Made by a program: the position numbers and the translations under genes. From Chitinophagaceae bacterium (GTDB taxonomy: Bacteria; Bacteroidota; Bacteroidia; Chitinophagales; Chitinophagaceae), in NCBI GenBank assembly GCA_016720775.1, contig JADKJX010000007.1:273353-337352 (forward strand): a stretch of 64,000 nt of DNA, written 5' to 3'. Below the pieces are notes generated by a model that worked only from the letters and a program-made list of their open reading frames with translations, was not told where the DNA came from and searched no databases. How positions within the stretch are numbered: position 1 is the stretch's first letter; the number at the start of each line of letters is the position of its first letter. Positions 1-9,049 of the stretch are shown here, piece by piece.

Positions 1-243
1 TCGCTTACCAAATTAAAAGAAGCCCACAAAGCGCAGGACCTTGCACAGATAGACGCCGCTATGACCGAAATGAATGCAGCGTGGACAGCCGCCAGTGAAG
101 ACATGTATAAGGCTACACAAGAAGGAGCCGGTGCACAACAGCCCGGTGGACCTGATGGACACGGCCCCGACGCAGGCCATGAGCAGCAAACAAGCAACAG
201 CGAAAGTAAAGTGGAGGATGTGCCTTTTGAGGAAGTGAAGTAA
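1..243 (+). CDS. dnaK: Chaperone DnaK (Hsp70), C-terminal end only
   Basis: The window opens inside this gene. Reading frame 1 is open from base 1 to the TAA at 241-243 and gives 80 residues. They form a charged helical stretch, as in the DnaK lid, then a Gly/Pro/His-rich flexible tail, and end in EDVPFEEVK, the acidic C-terminus typical of bacterial DnaK. DnaK is the ATP-driven cytoplasmic Hsp70 that works with DnaJ and GrpE. The nucleotide-binding and substrate domains lie upstream of the window. The ATG at 61 is an internal Met, not a start. A hairpin terminator follows directly. Confidence 0.9.
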   Translation, partial: SLTKLKEAHKAQDLAQIDAAMTEMNAAWTAASEDMYKATQEGAGAQQPGGPDGHGPDAGHEQQTSNSESKVEDVPFEEVK

Positions 244-256
244 AAGAATAAAAATT

Positions 257-287
257 AAAGCCCTTGCAGAAATGCAGGGGCTTTTTA
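257..287 (+). terminator. Rho-independent terminator after dnaK
   Basis: An inverted repeat, AAGCCCTTGCA / TGCAGGGGCTT with a GAAA loop, is followed by a T-run. It begins 13 bases after the dnaK stop codon. Confidence 0.85.
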
Positions 288-352
288 AATAACTATTCTT
301 TGTAAATATTATGTGTTTATGAGAAAATTACTAATCTTTTCAAAACTGGTAA

Positions 353-1843
353 ATGGAAGAATTATACTTTGAAGAAATATTTGAATATCCAATTAAAGAA
401 TTCCAAAAGCATTTAGAAAATGAAGTAAATGAACGGATAATTTTTTTCAGGAAAGTATGGAATAGGTAAGACAAAGTTTTTATTAGATTTCTTCTCTTCT
501 AAAAATCAAACTAAATTATTTGGTTCTGAAAAAATATGAAGTATATCGGCTATTTCCCTATTAATTATTCAATTGCATCAAATGAAGACATAATTCGATA
601 CATTAAGTATGATATAATAGTTGAAAATGTTAAACCATCAAACATTTGACTTTGATGAAATTGGATTAAAATTATTAGACACATTGCCTGAATATGCAAA
701 AAAGAACTTGCACAAAATAACAGCAGCGTTGGTATATATGATCCCAAAACTTGGGAAAGAAGTGGTAGAATGTTTCGAAAAATTTGATAAGCTCAAAGAA
801 GAATTTCTCAAATTTCATGATGAAAAAAAATTTCTAGAGATAGATTAGTTGAATACTTGGAATCATTAGAACTTAGAGAAGGAAGTATTTAAGAGGCTGA
901 TATTACAACGAAAATTATTTCAGAAAACATTTCGAATGCAAAGAAAGAATCGGTATTGCTAATTGATGATATAGATCGATTGGATCCAGAACATGTTTTT
1001 TAGAATACTAAATGTTTTTGCTTCTCATTTTGACTCCACAAGCATATCAGGATATAAAAACAAATTTAATTTTGATAAAATAATAATCGTTTGTGATTTT
1101 AATAATATTAGAGATCTTTTTCATCACAGGTATGGTACAGAAGTAGATTTTATGGGCTATATAGATAAATTTTATAGTACTGAAGTTTATCATTTTGATA
1201 ATAAAAAAGCTATTATAGGAATAATTACCAAAATATTTGAATCAGTAGAGCCATTTTCAAAAGGCGCTGATATTAATTTTATTAAGCAACACTATTTTCA
1301 TAGTAGATTTCTGCAAGATATTTTAAGCCTCTTAGTTACTAAAAGATTGCTTAGTTTAAGAAACATTATTAAGATTCATGGGAAAAAGTTGGAATATCAT
1401 TATGAACCGATAGATTTTAATGAAAGAAATAAACAAATTTTTCGTGGAGTGTTCCGATATCAATGCAATTAAAATTGCTTAGGGACTTTTTTGGTGATTA
1501 TCATAATATGAAAAAAACTATTGAGCTATCATCTTTAAAGACAGAATTTATAAATAATTTTCAATGGAGATTTGGTGACCTGCTTTACTTATTAAGTCAC
1601 TCGATCCATAACTTTTATTCAGAAAAGCCTTTTCTTTTTACCTTCCAAAATATCCCAATAGTATTAGAGGTTAAGCGCCGATTTAGCGATGAAAAATTTG
1701 AATCAGTTAACTTATATACTTGGACAAATGAAATGGAAGGATCTGTTCCAATTCCAGGGAATCTTTTGGTAGTTAACGAAGAAATGTTTTGGGCTGCTCT
1801 TATTGAAACTATTGAACTTTTACATAGAAAGGGCTTTCTTTGA
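353..1843 (+). pseudogene. Decayed KAP-family P-loop NTPase
   Basis: One protein can be pieced together across all three frames. It begins MEELYFEEIFEYPIKEF at 353, has a Walker A motif GKYGIGKT at 450-473, a conserved-looking stretch near 540-610, and a Walker B motif VLLIDDIDRLD at about 953-985. The C-terminal parts lie at 993-1472 and 1463-1843. These motifs resemble KAP-type P-loop NTPases, some of which belong to anti-phage systems; that role is only an inference here. About seven single-base indels break the frame: T-run 441-447, A-run 529-534, CCC 556-558, A-run 624-627, A-run 823-830, T-run 995-1000, and near 1460. There is also an in-frame TAA at 890-892. The region is clearly richer in A and T than its surroundings, which suggests foreign origin. 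Some indels could be sequence errors, but their density is far above that of neighbouring genes. Confidence 0.7.
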
Positions 1844-1857
1844 TGCTTTCTGTGGAC

Positions 1858-2530
1858 GTAAGTAAACTGTTGCATTGCCTTCGTCTGGTCCCCCCAACTG
1901 GCGCAAGTGTTCCCCACTCAAATGATTTAATTTACCACATACAGTCCTCGCCGTTGTTGGTCTTCGCCCCAATCCTCGCCGTCGTCTGGTCTTATGACCA
2001 ACGGCGAATAAAAGAATTTTCATTCTTCTGTTAACTCAAAGCCTCAGCGAGGCGATATTTTGGTAAACTGTAAATGATAATGGTACCCAAGCCCCGGAGG
2101 GGCGGCATTTTTTCTCAACCTTTTTTGTTTTAGTATGTCGCCCCTCCGGGGCTTGATGCGAAACAATTCCATTGTTTCTACCAGAATATCGCCCTTACAG
2201 GGCTTTTTTTGCCCTCAACTGGCCCCTCAACTGGCGCAAGTGTTCCCCACCCAAATTATTAAATTTACCACGTACAGTTAATGGGATCACTTGATGCCTT
2301 TTAATTCTGCCGGACTGTGTCCGGCCTTTAAAACCCCGATTGGACAAAAGTTCAATTCAAAAGCTAAATCGGGCTAAAGCCCTGCAATAAGAGAACTTGA
2401 ATTGCCCCGCCCTTAAGGGCGGGGCAATTGATAAATGAGTACCCACTGGGCTTTAGCCCAACATTCCTTTGCCAGCGTAGGTAAACTGTTGCACTGCCGT
2501 TGTCTGGACTTCGACCAACGACGAATAATT
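1858..2530. repeat. Cluster of composite palindromic and direct repeats
   Basis: This gene-free stretch holds several repeats. A ~50-base direct repeat containing ACTGGCGCAAGTGTTCCCCA occurs at 1893-1945 and again at 2223-2279. The string GTARGTAAACTGTTGCAYTGCC occurs at 1858-1880 and 2477-2498. A TTGGTC...GACCAAC...GAATA unit occurs at 1953-2010 and 2499-2528. AGCCCCGGAGGGGCGG at 2090-2105 is inverted as CGCCCCTCCGGGGCT at 2138-2152. A palindrome, CCCCGCCCTTAAGGGCGGGG, lies at 2405-2424, followed by GGGCTTTAGCCC near 2449-2460. No gene is visible here. Confidence 0.75.
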
Positions 2531-2565
2531 GTAAATGAAGTGGATATATTTTTTTGCTCTTTTTT

Positions 2566-2644
2566 TACCACCGATACCCACAGATCTTTTTCACAGATTA
2601 CCACAGATTACTTCTCTGTGCAAATCCGTGCAATCTGTGGTTAA
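2566..2644. repeat. Imperfect long inverted repeat
   Basis: A stretch beginning TTACCACCGATACCCACAGA pairs imperfectly with one ending GCAATCTGTGGTTAA. It lies just downstream (in gene direction) of the vWA-protein stop codon. It could act as a terminator hairpin for that minus-strand gene. Confidence 0.55.
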
Positions 2645-2653
2645 TATTATTAT

Positions 2654-4135
2654 CTACTTATTATTAAGATCATACCCTGTCTCCACGAACACCCCGTTCT
2701 TCACAACGAACGTGTTCTTGCCAACTTTTAATATCTCTCCTTCCTTTAACCCGGAAAGGTTGTACAGGTCGCTTTCCATTAAATGAACCGAACCGTTGGT
2801 CTTTCTGGCCAGGTTCAGGTAATCGATATTTACATTGAACTCGGTGGCGCCGCATACCACGATCCGTACTGGTTTGGTAAGCAGGTTCCAGAATATTTTG
2901 TCTTTAATGGGCGCCCAGTTATCGGCGATCATCACCTGGAAATCCGCTGCCGGGAAAATTTTTTCCCCGGTTATCAACGCCTCAATATTATTCTCGGGGT
3001 AGTCGCCGCCCCCGCCTTTTGCCATGGTCGACTTCATCAGGGCTTCAACCTCTACATACCCATTGCAGGTTTTATAATAAATGCCGCCGGTGTTGCCGAT
3101 CTGTTTATCCTTGTCGGGCTTATTATCACCGTCGTTAAAAAATACAAAGTTCTTTGAGGAGTTGCCTATGGGATTTGTTTTTACCCACAGTAAAAGCTGC
3201 GCCGTGTATTTGTACATACTGCCGGTAACATCTACAACGATGGTAGCTTTTTGCCACTTTGTTCTGTCCAGTATATTTAAAATGGACGTATCAGGGATCC
3301 TGTTTGTGCGGATAGTAACCACCGGTTTCTCTGCAACCGTTACGGTCTTTTTAGGAATAAGCAGTTCTTCACTGACCCAGTGGGGGTAATAGATACGGAT
3401 CGCCGTTGACCCTTTGAATTCTTTATACTCATCTTTGTTTATCAAGCTTTCCTCCAACGCATCCTTAGGGGCACGGGTTATAAATGAGTCGAGCGGCGAT
3501 TTTTTTGGAACATCAGAATCTACCGATACAATGCCGCCCCGACCCACCTGTATGTACCATTTACCGTTTTGAAATTTGCGTGGCCTTTGTGCATATATTT
3601 TTTCCAGTTCGTTCGTTGCGCTGTCTTGTTTGGTAACTGCCGTTGCTGATCTTTCTTCGGGTCCGGGCGTACCTGTTTTTACAATTTCCTCCAGTTTAAC
3701 CACTTCTTTTTTTGCATTTTCTACTGTTTGTTTAGGCCGGAAGGTTACGATCAAACCATGAAACATCGTGATCGCTTTTTCCCTTAATGCACCATCGGTT
3801 TGCTGAAAGAAATTTACCTGTGCCAGCTGGCCTTCTTCAATAAAAGGAAAACGTTTTAAAAAAGATGCAACCCTGCTTTTGTTCAGCGATACCAAGGATG
3901 CATTGATAGGGTAGTCGGTGCAGGCCACGTCTATAAAAATATCACCGGCTGTTTTTAAGCCTGCGGTGTCGCCGGAAACTTTCAGGATATCAGCATAGCC
4001 GAAAGGCATTTCAACGATAACCTGTCCCGCTTTTATTTCTGCAGGCAAATTATACGTATCAATAAAAACGGTTTTCTGGCAAATGCCTTTTGTGGCTATA
4101 TGGAGAAAAAGAAGAAGGAGGATATGTTTTTGCAC
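2654..4135 (-). CDS. Secreted protein with von Willebrand factor A-like domain
   Basis: The frame is open back to an ATG at 4207. A GTG at 4135 is the likelier start because the next residues (VQKHILLLLFLHIATKGICQ) form a signal peptide; this gives 493 residues. The C-terminal third carries VVDVTGSM, a MIDAS-like D-x-T-G-S motif at about residue 300 of this form, and a downstream GGGGDYPENN motif that could supply further metal ligands. The fold is therefore likely vWA/integrin I-like and exported. The middle (about 120-300) is charged and unrecognised. The gene is flanked on both sides by copies of the same composite palindromic repeat, like a cassette. Its partners are unknown. Confidence 0.65.
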   Translation of the reverse strand: MQKHILLLLFLHIATKGICQKTVFIDTYNLPAEIKAGQVIVEMPFGYADILKVSGDTAGLKTAGDIFIDVACTDYPINASLVSLNKSRVASFLKRFPFIEEGQLAQVNFFQQTDGALREKAITMFHGLIVTFRPKQTVENAKKEVVKLEEIVKTGTPGPEERSATAVTKQDSATNELEKIYAQRPRKFQNGKWYIQVGRGGIVSVDSDVPKKSPLDSFITRAPKDALEESLINKDEYKEFKGSTAIRIYYPHWVSEELLIPKKTVTVAEKPVVTIRTNRIPDTSILNILDRTKWQKATIVVDVTGSMYKYTAQLLLWVKTNPIGNSSKNFVFFNDGDNKPDKDKQIGNTGGIYYKTCNGYVEVEALMKSTMAKGGGGDYPENNIEALITGEKIFPAADFQVMIADNWAPIKDKIFWNLLTKPVRIVVCGATEFNVNIDYLNLARKTNGSVHLMESDLYNLSGLKEGEILKVGKNTFVVKNGVFVETGYDLNNK

Positions 4136-4214
4136 AGGTGATTGATTATCCGGCAAGTTAATATTTTTATATAAACTCCTTTCCCTGGTTCGGGCTTGGT
4201 GAAACATTTTGTAC

Positions 4215-4425
4215 GGCGCTGTTGGTCTTCACATACATCTTCGCTGTCGGTTGGTCTTTTGACCAGCGACGAATAAATTAACTTTCATATTTCCATTGAT
4301 TCGAAGCCTCAGCTTGGCGACATTTTTTTTCAACCTTCTTTCTTTTATAATGCCGCCCCTCCGGGGCTTGATCCGAAAACAATGGAATTGGTTCTACCAA
4401 AATATCGCCCCTCCGGGCTTCGCCG
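4215..4425. repeat. Second copy of the composite palindromic repeat
   Basis: This copy has the same order of parts as 1951-2212: TTGGTC...GACCAGCGACGAATAAA, then AAGCCTCAGC..GGCGA, then GCCGCCCCTCCGGGGCTTGA, a run near AACAATGGAATTG, and a further CGCCCCTCCGGGCTT. The two copies are in the same orientation and lie on either side of the vWA gene. Confidence 0.7.
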
Positions 4426-4570
4426 CTGCACATACCACTAACAGGGTATTGACAAAGCCTGTTCGCTGGTATATCTTTAGTATTCTTTCGATCAATCCCT
4501 GTCCTTCACTTTTGCTTACCTGTCATCACAACGAACAGTTTTTTATTTCAAATATTTAAACATCATTACT

Positions 4571-5290
4571 ATGAGTATTCATGTAAACGTTCGTGTTGGA
4601 GTTGAATGGGTAAATAAATTCCACGACGACAGTTGTAAGCAGAACAACCTGGAGTATTGTGATGACCAGGCCGTTGGTTTTTACAATACCATGGGATCAA
4701 GAGGCCACACAAAGGTCTTCAACTGGGGAGATGACAATGCCTGGGAAACGGATTTTACCCATCCCAATTTCGGCGGCGACTCATTGAACTGGACCGATGA
4801 TGTGCATTTTGTATTCTTTGTAAGCCATGGCGGCAATAACAGTAATATATTGAGCCTGTCCTTTGCGAAAAAACATAATAGTTGTTCAAGCCGGTCGGAT
4901 AAGTGGCGGCTGGGCAGTAAAAAACTGAAATGGCTTGTTTCGGCAGGTTGTGAAACGGTGCTCAATACCGATTCGGCCCATATAGCGGCGGTCTGGTTCG
5001 GACCAATGAAAGGGCTTCATATGATGCTCGGGTACATCGGCTCCAGTCATGATAGCTGGTGGACCGACGACCTGGGAGAAGATTTTGCAAATGATATCTG
5101 CGATGGAGATACCATTGCCGGTTCCTGGGTGGATTGTGCTTATTCATTCTGGGTAGATGATGATTCCATAGCGATAGCAGCCGGCGAAACACGGGATGAT
5201 GCCATTAACCGCCGCGACCATGAAACCCTCGATTGGAGGGACCTCGATGTGCGGGCAACAAACTGGCTTGCCTGGAAATACAAACGTTAA
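4571..5290 (+). CDS. Caspase-fold-like hypothetical protein (DUF6345-like)
   Basis: This 239-residue protein has no signal peptide or membrane segment. A hydrophobic strand ending FFVSHGG (His86) and a later strand ending WLVSAGCET (Cys127) have the spacing and setting of the His-Gly and Cys of caspase-like peptidases (clan CD: caspase, legumain, gingipain). The protein is rich in Trp and Asp. It resembles the DUF6345 group as I remember it; I cannot check this. Peptidase activity is an inference from two motifs only. It is followed by two tightly spaced genes (5318 and 6202), so the three probably form an operon. A repeat element ends about 145 bases upstream. Confidence 0.55.
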   Translation: MSIHVNVRVGVEWVNKFHDDSCKQNNLEYCDDQAVGFYNTMGSRGHTKVFNWGDDNAWETDFTHPNFGGDSLNWTDDVHFVFFVSHGGNNSNILSLSFAKKHNSCSSRSDKWRLGSKKLKWLVSAGCETVLNTDSAHIAAVWFGPMKGLHMMLGYIGSSHDSWWTDDLGEDFANDICDGDTIAGSWVDCAYSFWVDDDSIAIAAGETRDDAINRRDHETLDWRDLDVRATNWLAWKYKR

Positions 5291-5317
5291 TTGATCAAAC
5301 TTGTTAAATCAATAATC

Positions 5318-6199
5318 ATGGCAAAGAAAACAATAAAAAAAATAAAGACCGCGGCTGCTTCAGCCAATATCAATATCTATCGTCTTGCAGTTCCCGACCT
5401 TGGTGAAAGGAACGTATTGCAGCTTGCAAAAAAATTCTCGCTTGACGGTACCGGTAAAACCGGGGTGATGTTCCAAAAGAAAAATGAGTTCGTATACAGC
5501 CAGGGAGGATATGTACTTACCCTGTGCAGGCATTCAGGTGCATACAGGTTGTTGAATAAACTGAGCTGGCAGGCCGATGACCGGAAAACGAATCTGGATC
5601 TGAAAGAGGGAGATGCCATCCGGATCGCTGAGAAATATATCCGGAAGTACGGGATTGTTTCACTTAAGGAATGCAGATTCCTGAAGATCGTACGCCTGCT
5701 AGTTGGCGAGCGTGCAATAGAAGCGAAGGAAGGTACAGAGCGTGTGATCGGGATGGAAGTGGCTTTTCAGCGTATCATTGATAACGTACCGGTGGATGGC
5801 CCGGGCGGTAAAGTGATCATATCAATTGGCCAGGATACCCAGGTAAATGGATGCACCGTTTTATGGCGAAAGATTCAAAAAAAGGAGAGGGTAGTAAGTG
5901 GTTTACGGTCCAACCAATCCGCCATAGAGGAAGCGCTTAAATACTGGGAAGCCGATAAGCAGGCAGTAACCGTTCGCAGCACCAGGTTTGGTTATTTTGA
6001 AGAAGGGTGGAACCGTCCGCAAAAATTTTTACAACCTGCACATATTGTTTTCGTGTTGTTGGGTTCAGCCAACAGCCGCTTTGTAAGAAAATCTGTTTAT
6101 GTTGCAGCAGCGGCTTTGAATAATGCAGGCAGGATCACTCCTCTGCGGACAAAAAAGAAAAGGCAGTCGGGCAGAAAAGAAACAAAGCCGGCAGAATAA
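5318..6199 (+). CDS. Hypothetical protein, second gene of the caspase-like operon
   Basis: The open frame begins at 5291, but the ATG at 5318 (MAKKTIKKIKTAAA) looks like the natural start and gives 293 residues. The N-terminus is basic and without a signal peptide. The C-terminus is again very basic (KKKRQSGRKETKPAE). The middle contains LDLKEGDAIRIAEKYIRKYG and, later, VPVDGPGGKVIISIG, which loosely resemble the strand-helix pattern of PepSY or propeptide inhibitor domains. I do not recognise the family. It starts 27 bases after the caspase-like gene and ends 2 bases before the next gene, so co-expression is likely. It could be an inhibitor, substrate or partner of the upstream protein. Confidence 0.6.
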   Translation: MAKKTIKKIKTAAASANINIYRLAVPDLGERNVLQLAKKFSLDGTGKTGVMFQKKNEFVYSQGGYVLTLCRHSGAYRLLNKLSWQADDRKTNLDLKEGDAIRIAEKYIRKYGIVSLKECRFLKIVRLLVGERAIEAKEGTERVIGMEVAFQRIIDNVPVDGPGGKVIISIGQDTQVNGCTVLWRKIQKKERVVSGLRSNQSAIEEALKYWEADKQAVTVRSTRFGYFEEGWNRPQKFLQPAHIVFVLLGSANSRFVRKSVYVAAAALNNAGRITPLRTKKKRQSGRKETKPAE

Positions 6200-6201
6200 C
6201 T

Positions 6202-6678
6202 ATGATCAGTATAGAAGAACTGGAACGCAGGATGCAGCCGGGTGCCTACTCAGTAAAGGGATTTTTAGGAGTGGGCGAAAAATTAACAGTGATCACTGAG
6301 CGTGACCGTAGTGTGTTGAAAGAACTTGGTCTGAGTTATGAGCTGATCGCCGGGCGACTGGATGAATTGCTCGCTGCTTCTATTGAAGTCCGCAAAGAAA
6401 AAGTGGTTGTCGGCCAATTTGAGATACGCTTAGAAAGATTCAGGGGCTTCCAGTTATGCCCATGGTCGCAGGAACCCGATTTCCAGCAATGTAAAATGGG
6501 CAGCGGCGTGCAATATGGTTCTATCGATTGGGAAATTACGAACAGGAAAATAAAGCGATCTCTTTCCGGGCCAGGGCTCATCGTTCACCTGGTACGTGAC
6601 CATCATTTTTTTGAAGGGTTAGGATCTCCTTACCGGGTAGATCCATTACAACTAGCACAGCTTTTGGAATTGGCCTGA
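6202..6678 (+). CDS. Hypothetical protein, third gene of the caspase-like operon
   Basis: This 158-residue protein starts two bases after the previous stop. It has no signal peptide or transmembrane segment. The N-terminal half is predicted helical (IEELERRMQPG, VLKELGLSYELIAGRLDELL). The second half contains two cysteines (GFQLCPWS and FQQCKMG) and ends with HLVRDHHFFEGLGSPYRVDP and a short hydrophobic helix. The family is not recognised. The tight spacing suggests it functions with the two upstream genes. Confidence 0.6.
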   Translation: MISIEELERRMQPGAYSVKGFLGVGEKLTVITERDRSVLKELGLSYELIAGRLDELLAASIEVRKEKVVVGQFEIRLERFRGFQLCPWSQEPDFQQCKMGSGVQYGSIDWEITNRKIKRSLSGPGLIVHLVRDHHFFEGLGSPYRVDPLQLAQLLELA

Positions 6679-6841
6679 GGGTACCGGAAATCTCCGGTGT
6701 TGCCTTGGCTTAACTGGCTTCGCTTCACTTTAAATCCCCCTGGTTGCCTGTTGTTTTCGGCATCCACCGATGATAGCAGTAAGCTATATTTAAGCGCCGG
6801 CAGTAATGCCGATGTAAAAAATGTATCATCGCTAAGTTTAG

Positions 6842-7385
6842 GAAGTCAATATCCGTTTTAGAAGAAAGGGTTATCAGCAAAATTTACGTTGTAAGAAGGT
6901 AATGCTTGATTTTGACCTGGCAGAAATGTATGCCGTAGAAACAAAGCAATTGAAAAGACAGGTAAAGCGTAACCCGGAACGGTTTCCCAAAGATTTTATG
7001 TTTGTACTTTCAAAAAGAATTTGAAAACTTGAGGAGCCAGATTGGCACCTCAAGTTCAGATGTGGATGAAACGGGCTGGGGAGGTACCCGGTATATGCCG
7101 ATGGCTTTCACAGAACAAGGGGTGGCTATGTTATCGAGTGTGCTCAACAGTTCCACGGCTATTGAAGTGAATATCCAGGTGATAAGGATGTTTAGTAAAA
7201 CGTGGGAATTACTTTTGTCAAACAAAGAGATCTTATTAAAACTGGAACAGGTTGAAAAGAAAATGCTGTTGCAGGATGGTAAAGTGAAACAGCATGATGC
7301 GGATATACAACTGATCTTCCAGGCATTAAAAAAACTACTCAACCCGCCACAAGTACCAAAGCACCGGATCGGGTTTAAACCATAG
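6842..7385 (+). pseudogene. ORF6N-domain (KilA-N related) protein, frameshifted
   Basis: The reconstructed protein reads EERVISKIYVVRR, then a frame change, VMLDFDLAEMYAVETKQLKR and onward to FPKDFMFVLSK, a second frame change, and EFENLRSQIGTSS ... YMPMAFTEQGVAMLSSVL. This is the usual order of the ORF6N domain, a probable DNA-binding domain of phage and mobile-element proteins, followed by a helical C-terminus. The breaks lie near 6894-6900 (one base missing) and in the A-run 7012-7016 (one base too many). No clear start codon is visible. The part from 7002 to 7385 is the intact 3' half. It may be a real pseudogene or one split by sequence error. Confidence 0.65.
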
Positions 7386-7470
7386 CCTCGCAGGTAACAC
7401 AGATCCGTGGTTAGATACATTTTGCCCGCTACCGTTTTTATGAGTACATTTAAATACAAAATTCCCGGTC

Positions 7471-7845
7471 ATGAAACAATATCTGCGCTTTCCATTACTT
7501 ATAGTAAGTCTTTTTTTTGTACTCAACTCCTGCAAAAAACCCGGCCACGAAACACAGTATGTTACGTTGGATGAGACCATACAGGCAGGCAGCAATTACA
7601 CACTTAACCTCAGTGCTTATGGGGATGACGATGACCAGCCTTCGATCACAAAACAGGCGGCAGAGTTCAGTGTTAGCCAGATCAGCACCGATGCAATTAC
7701 CGGAAGGAATATCTATACTTTTTCCGCCTCTCAAAAAAATACGGTAAAGCAAACGGTTGTCATTACATTGAAAGAGCAACACCGCAGGGGCCCAGACTGC
7801 AACCGGGATGTGGCAGTGATCAGCATCAATTTTACAATTAACTGA
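7471..7845 (+). CDS. Small secreted lipoprotein, function unknown
   Basis: 124 residues. Residues 1-21 form a lipoprotein signal peptide ending in the lipobox LNSC, with Cys21 as the lipidation site. The mature part is Thr- and Ser-rich with alternating hydrophobic residues (YTFSASQ, QTVVITLKEQH), compatible with a small beta-sandwich. It would be anchored to a membrane facing the periplasm or the surface. No family is recognised. It lies between the broken ORF6N gene and a DUF1801 gene on the same strand. Confidence 0.7.
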   Translation: MKQYLRFPLLIVSLFFVLNSCKKPGHETQYVTLDETIQAGSNYTLNLSAYGDDDDQPSITKQAAEFSVSQISTDAITGRNIYTFSASQKNTVKQTVVITLKEQHRRGPDCNRDVAVISINFTIN

Positions 7846-7861
7846 TCTTGCTACTTTGTTC

Positions 7862-8275
7862 ATGGCGAAGGCTATCAAACTCACCGACACCGAAGAGGTA
7901 AGCCAGCATATTAAAAAACTGGAACCGGCACTTGGTAAAATAATCGAGGCCATCCGGCAGATCATTTTAAAAACAGATACCGAAATTGGCGAACGCATAA
8001 AATGGAACAACCCCAGTTTTTATTTTACCGGAGAAATGAAACCCTTCGACCCCAAAGAATACAAACGGGAGATCGTTGTGATGAATCTTTATAAAGGCAG
8101 GATCATGCTGGTATTTCCAAGTGGTGCTAAAGTAAAAGATACATCCGGCTTACTAACCGGTGATTATAAGGACGGCAGGCGACTCATCCTGTTCACCGAC
8201 ATGAAAGATGTGAAGTCGAAAGAAAAGGCACTGCAAAAAATAATAAAGGACTGGTTGAAACTGGTTGACAAATAA
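7862..8275 (+). CDS. DUF1801 (YdhG-like) protein
   Basis: 137 residues from the ATG at 7862; a TTG two codons upstream is less likely. The pattern of an N-terminal helical part (IEAIRQIIL), then IKWNNPSFYF, and later ILFTDMKDVKSKEKALQKII matches DUF1801 proteins, small cytosolic alpha/beta proteins of unknown biochemical role. It lies 16 bases after the lipoprotein and 14 before a GNAT gene. A second DUF1801 gene occurs at 46781-47161. Confidence 0.8.
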   Translation: MAKAIKLTDTEEVSQHIKKLEPALGKIIEAIRQIILKTDTEIGERIKWNNPSFYFTGEMKPFDPKEYKREIVVMNLYKGRIMLVFPSGAKVKDTSGLLTGDYKDGRRLILFTDMKDVKSKEKALQKIIKDWLKLVDK

Positions 8276-8289
8276 TAATCATCTTCCTC

Positions 8290-8988
8290 ATGCCTGCTGA
8301 TTACAAAAAATTAGATAACCCTGCCTGGCATGCTTTAACAGAAAGGCATGCATGCTTTGCGTTGGGTACAGCTGAATTAAAACGATATGACCCCAACATC
8401 GTTTTGTTTGCCGGCTTTAATTTAGACACAGAGAATATTACGCAACAGTTCGATGAGGTATTTGAACCCAACGATTCCTTCTTCCTGTTTGATGATCTTC
8501 CGGCTTTGCCGGCTAACTACAAAATAGAAACGGTTGTTCAATGCCTGCAGATGGTTTGTGAAAAACCGGTGCCGGTGAGCATTACAGAAAACATCCTGTC
8601 CCTGGATAAAAAAAATTGGGAAGAAATGTATGCATTGGTAAGCGAGGTATTCCCCGGTTATTACCTGCCCGGCACCCCGGTGATGGGAGACTACTTTGGT
8701 ATTTTCAAAGACGATAAACTGGTGGCCATGGCCGGGGAAAGACTGAGCATGGATGGCTTAACAGAAATAAGTGCAGTGGTTACTCATCCTGCGTATGGTG
8801 GCCGCAAATATGCACAGCAACTGGTTACATACCTGGATGATAAAAACCTGCAGTCCGGCAACATTCCCTTCCTGCATACCGGCAGCAACAACGAACGGGC
8901 CATTAAGATCTATGAACTGCTGGGCTATAAAAAAAGAAGGATCATTCCGGTTACAAAAATAAAAAGAGTATTGTCTTCCAGGCAATGA
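8290..8988 (+). CDS. GNAT-family N-acetyltransferase
   Basis: 232 residues. The C-terminal half has the GNAT acetyl-CoA-binding pattern: a beta strand with LTEISAVVTHPAYGGRKYAQQ (motif A, here GGRKYA in place of the usual Q/RxxGxG/A), followed by NNERAIKIYELLGYKKRR. The N-terminal half is a less conserved domain, as in the FR47-like or two-domain GNATs. The substrate cannot be inferred. It starts 14 bases after the DUF1801 stop, so the two may be co-transcribed. Confidence 0.8.
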   Translation: MPADYKKLDNPAWHALTERHACFALGTAELKRYDPNIVLFAGFNLDTENITQQFDEVFEPNDSFFLFDDLPALPANYKIETVVQCLQMVCEKPVPVSITENILSLDKKNWEEMYALVSEVFPGYYLPGTPVMGDYFGIFKDDKLVAMAGERLSMDGLTEISAVVTHPAYGGRKYAQQLVTYLDDKNLQSGNIPFLHTGSNNERAIKIYELLGYKKRRIIPVTKIKRVLSSRQ

Positions 8989-9049
8989 TAAGGAGTGCCG
9001 TATATTTGAATGCTGCATTTTATTTAAACATTTCACAAACCAATCAATA

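Noticed and set aside
565..747. 60-codon minus-strand frame
   Set aside because: Antisense to the decayed NTPase; no family resemblance.
2535..2786. 83-codon plus-strand frame
   Set aside because: Runs over an inverted repeat and antisense to the vWA gene.
7002..7385. Independent 127-residue gene
   Set aside because: It is the 3' part of the frameshifted ORF6N gene; the N-terminal part is readable just upstream in other frames.
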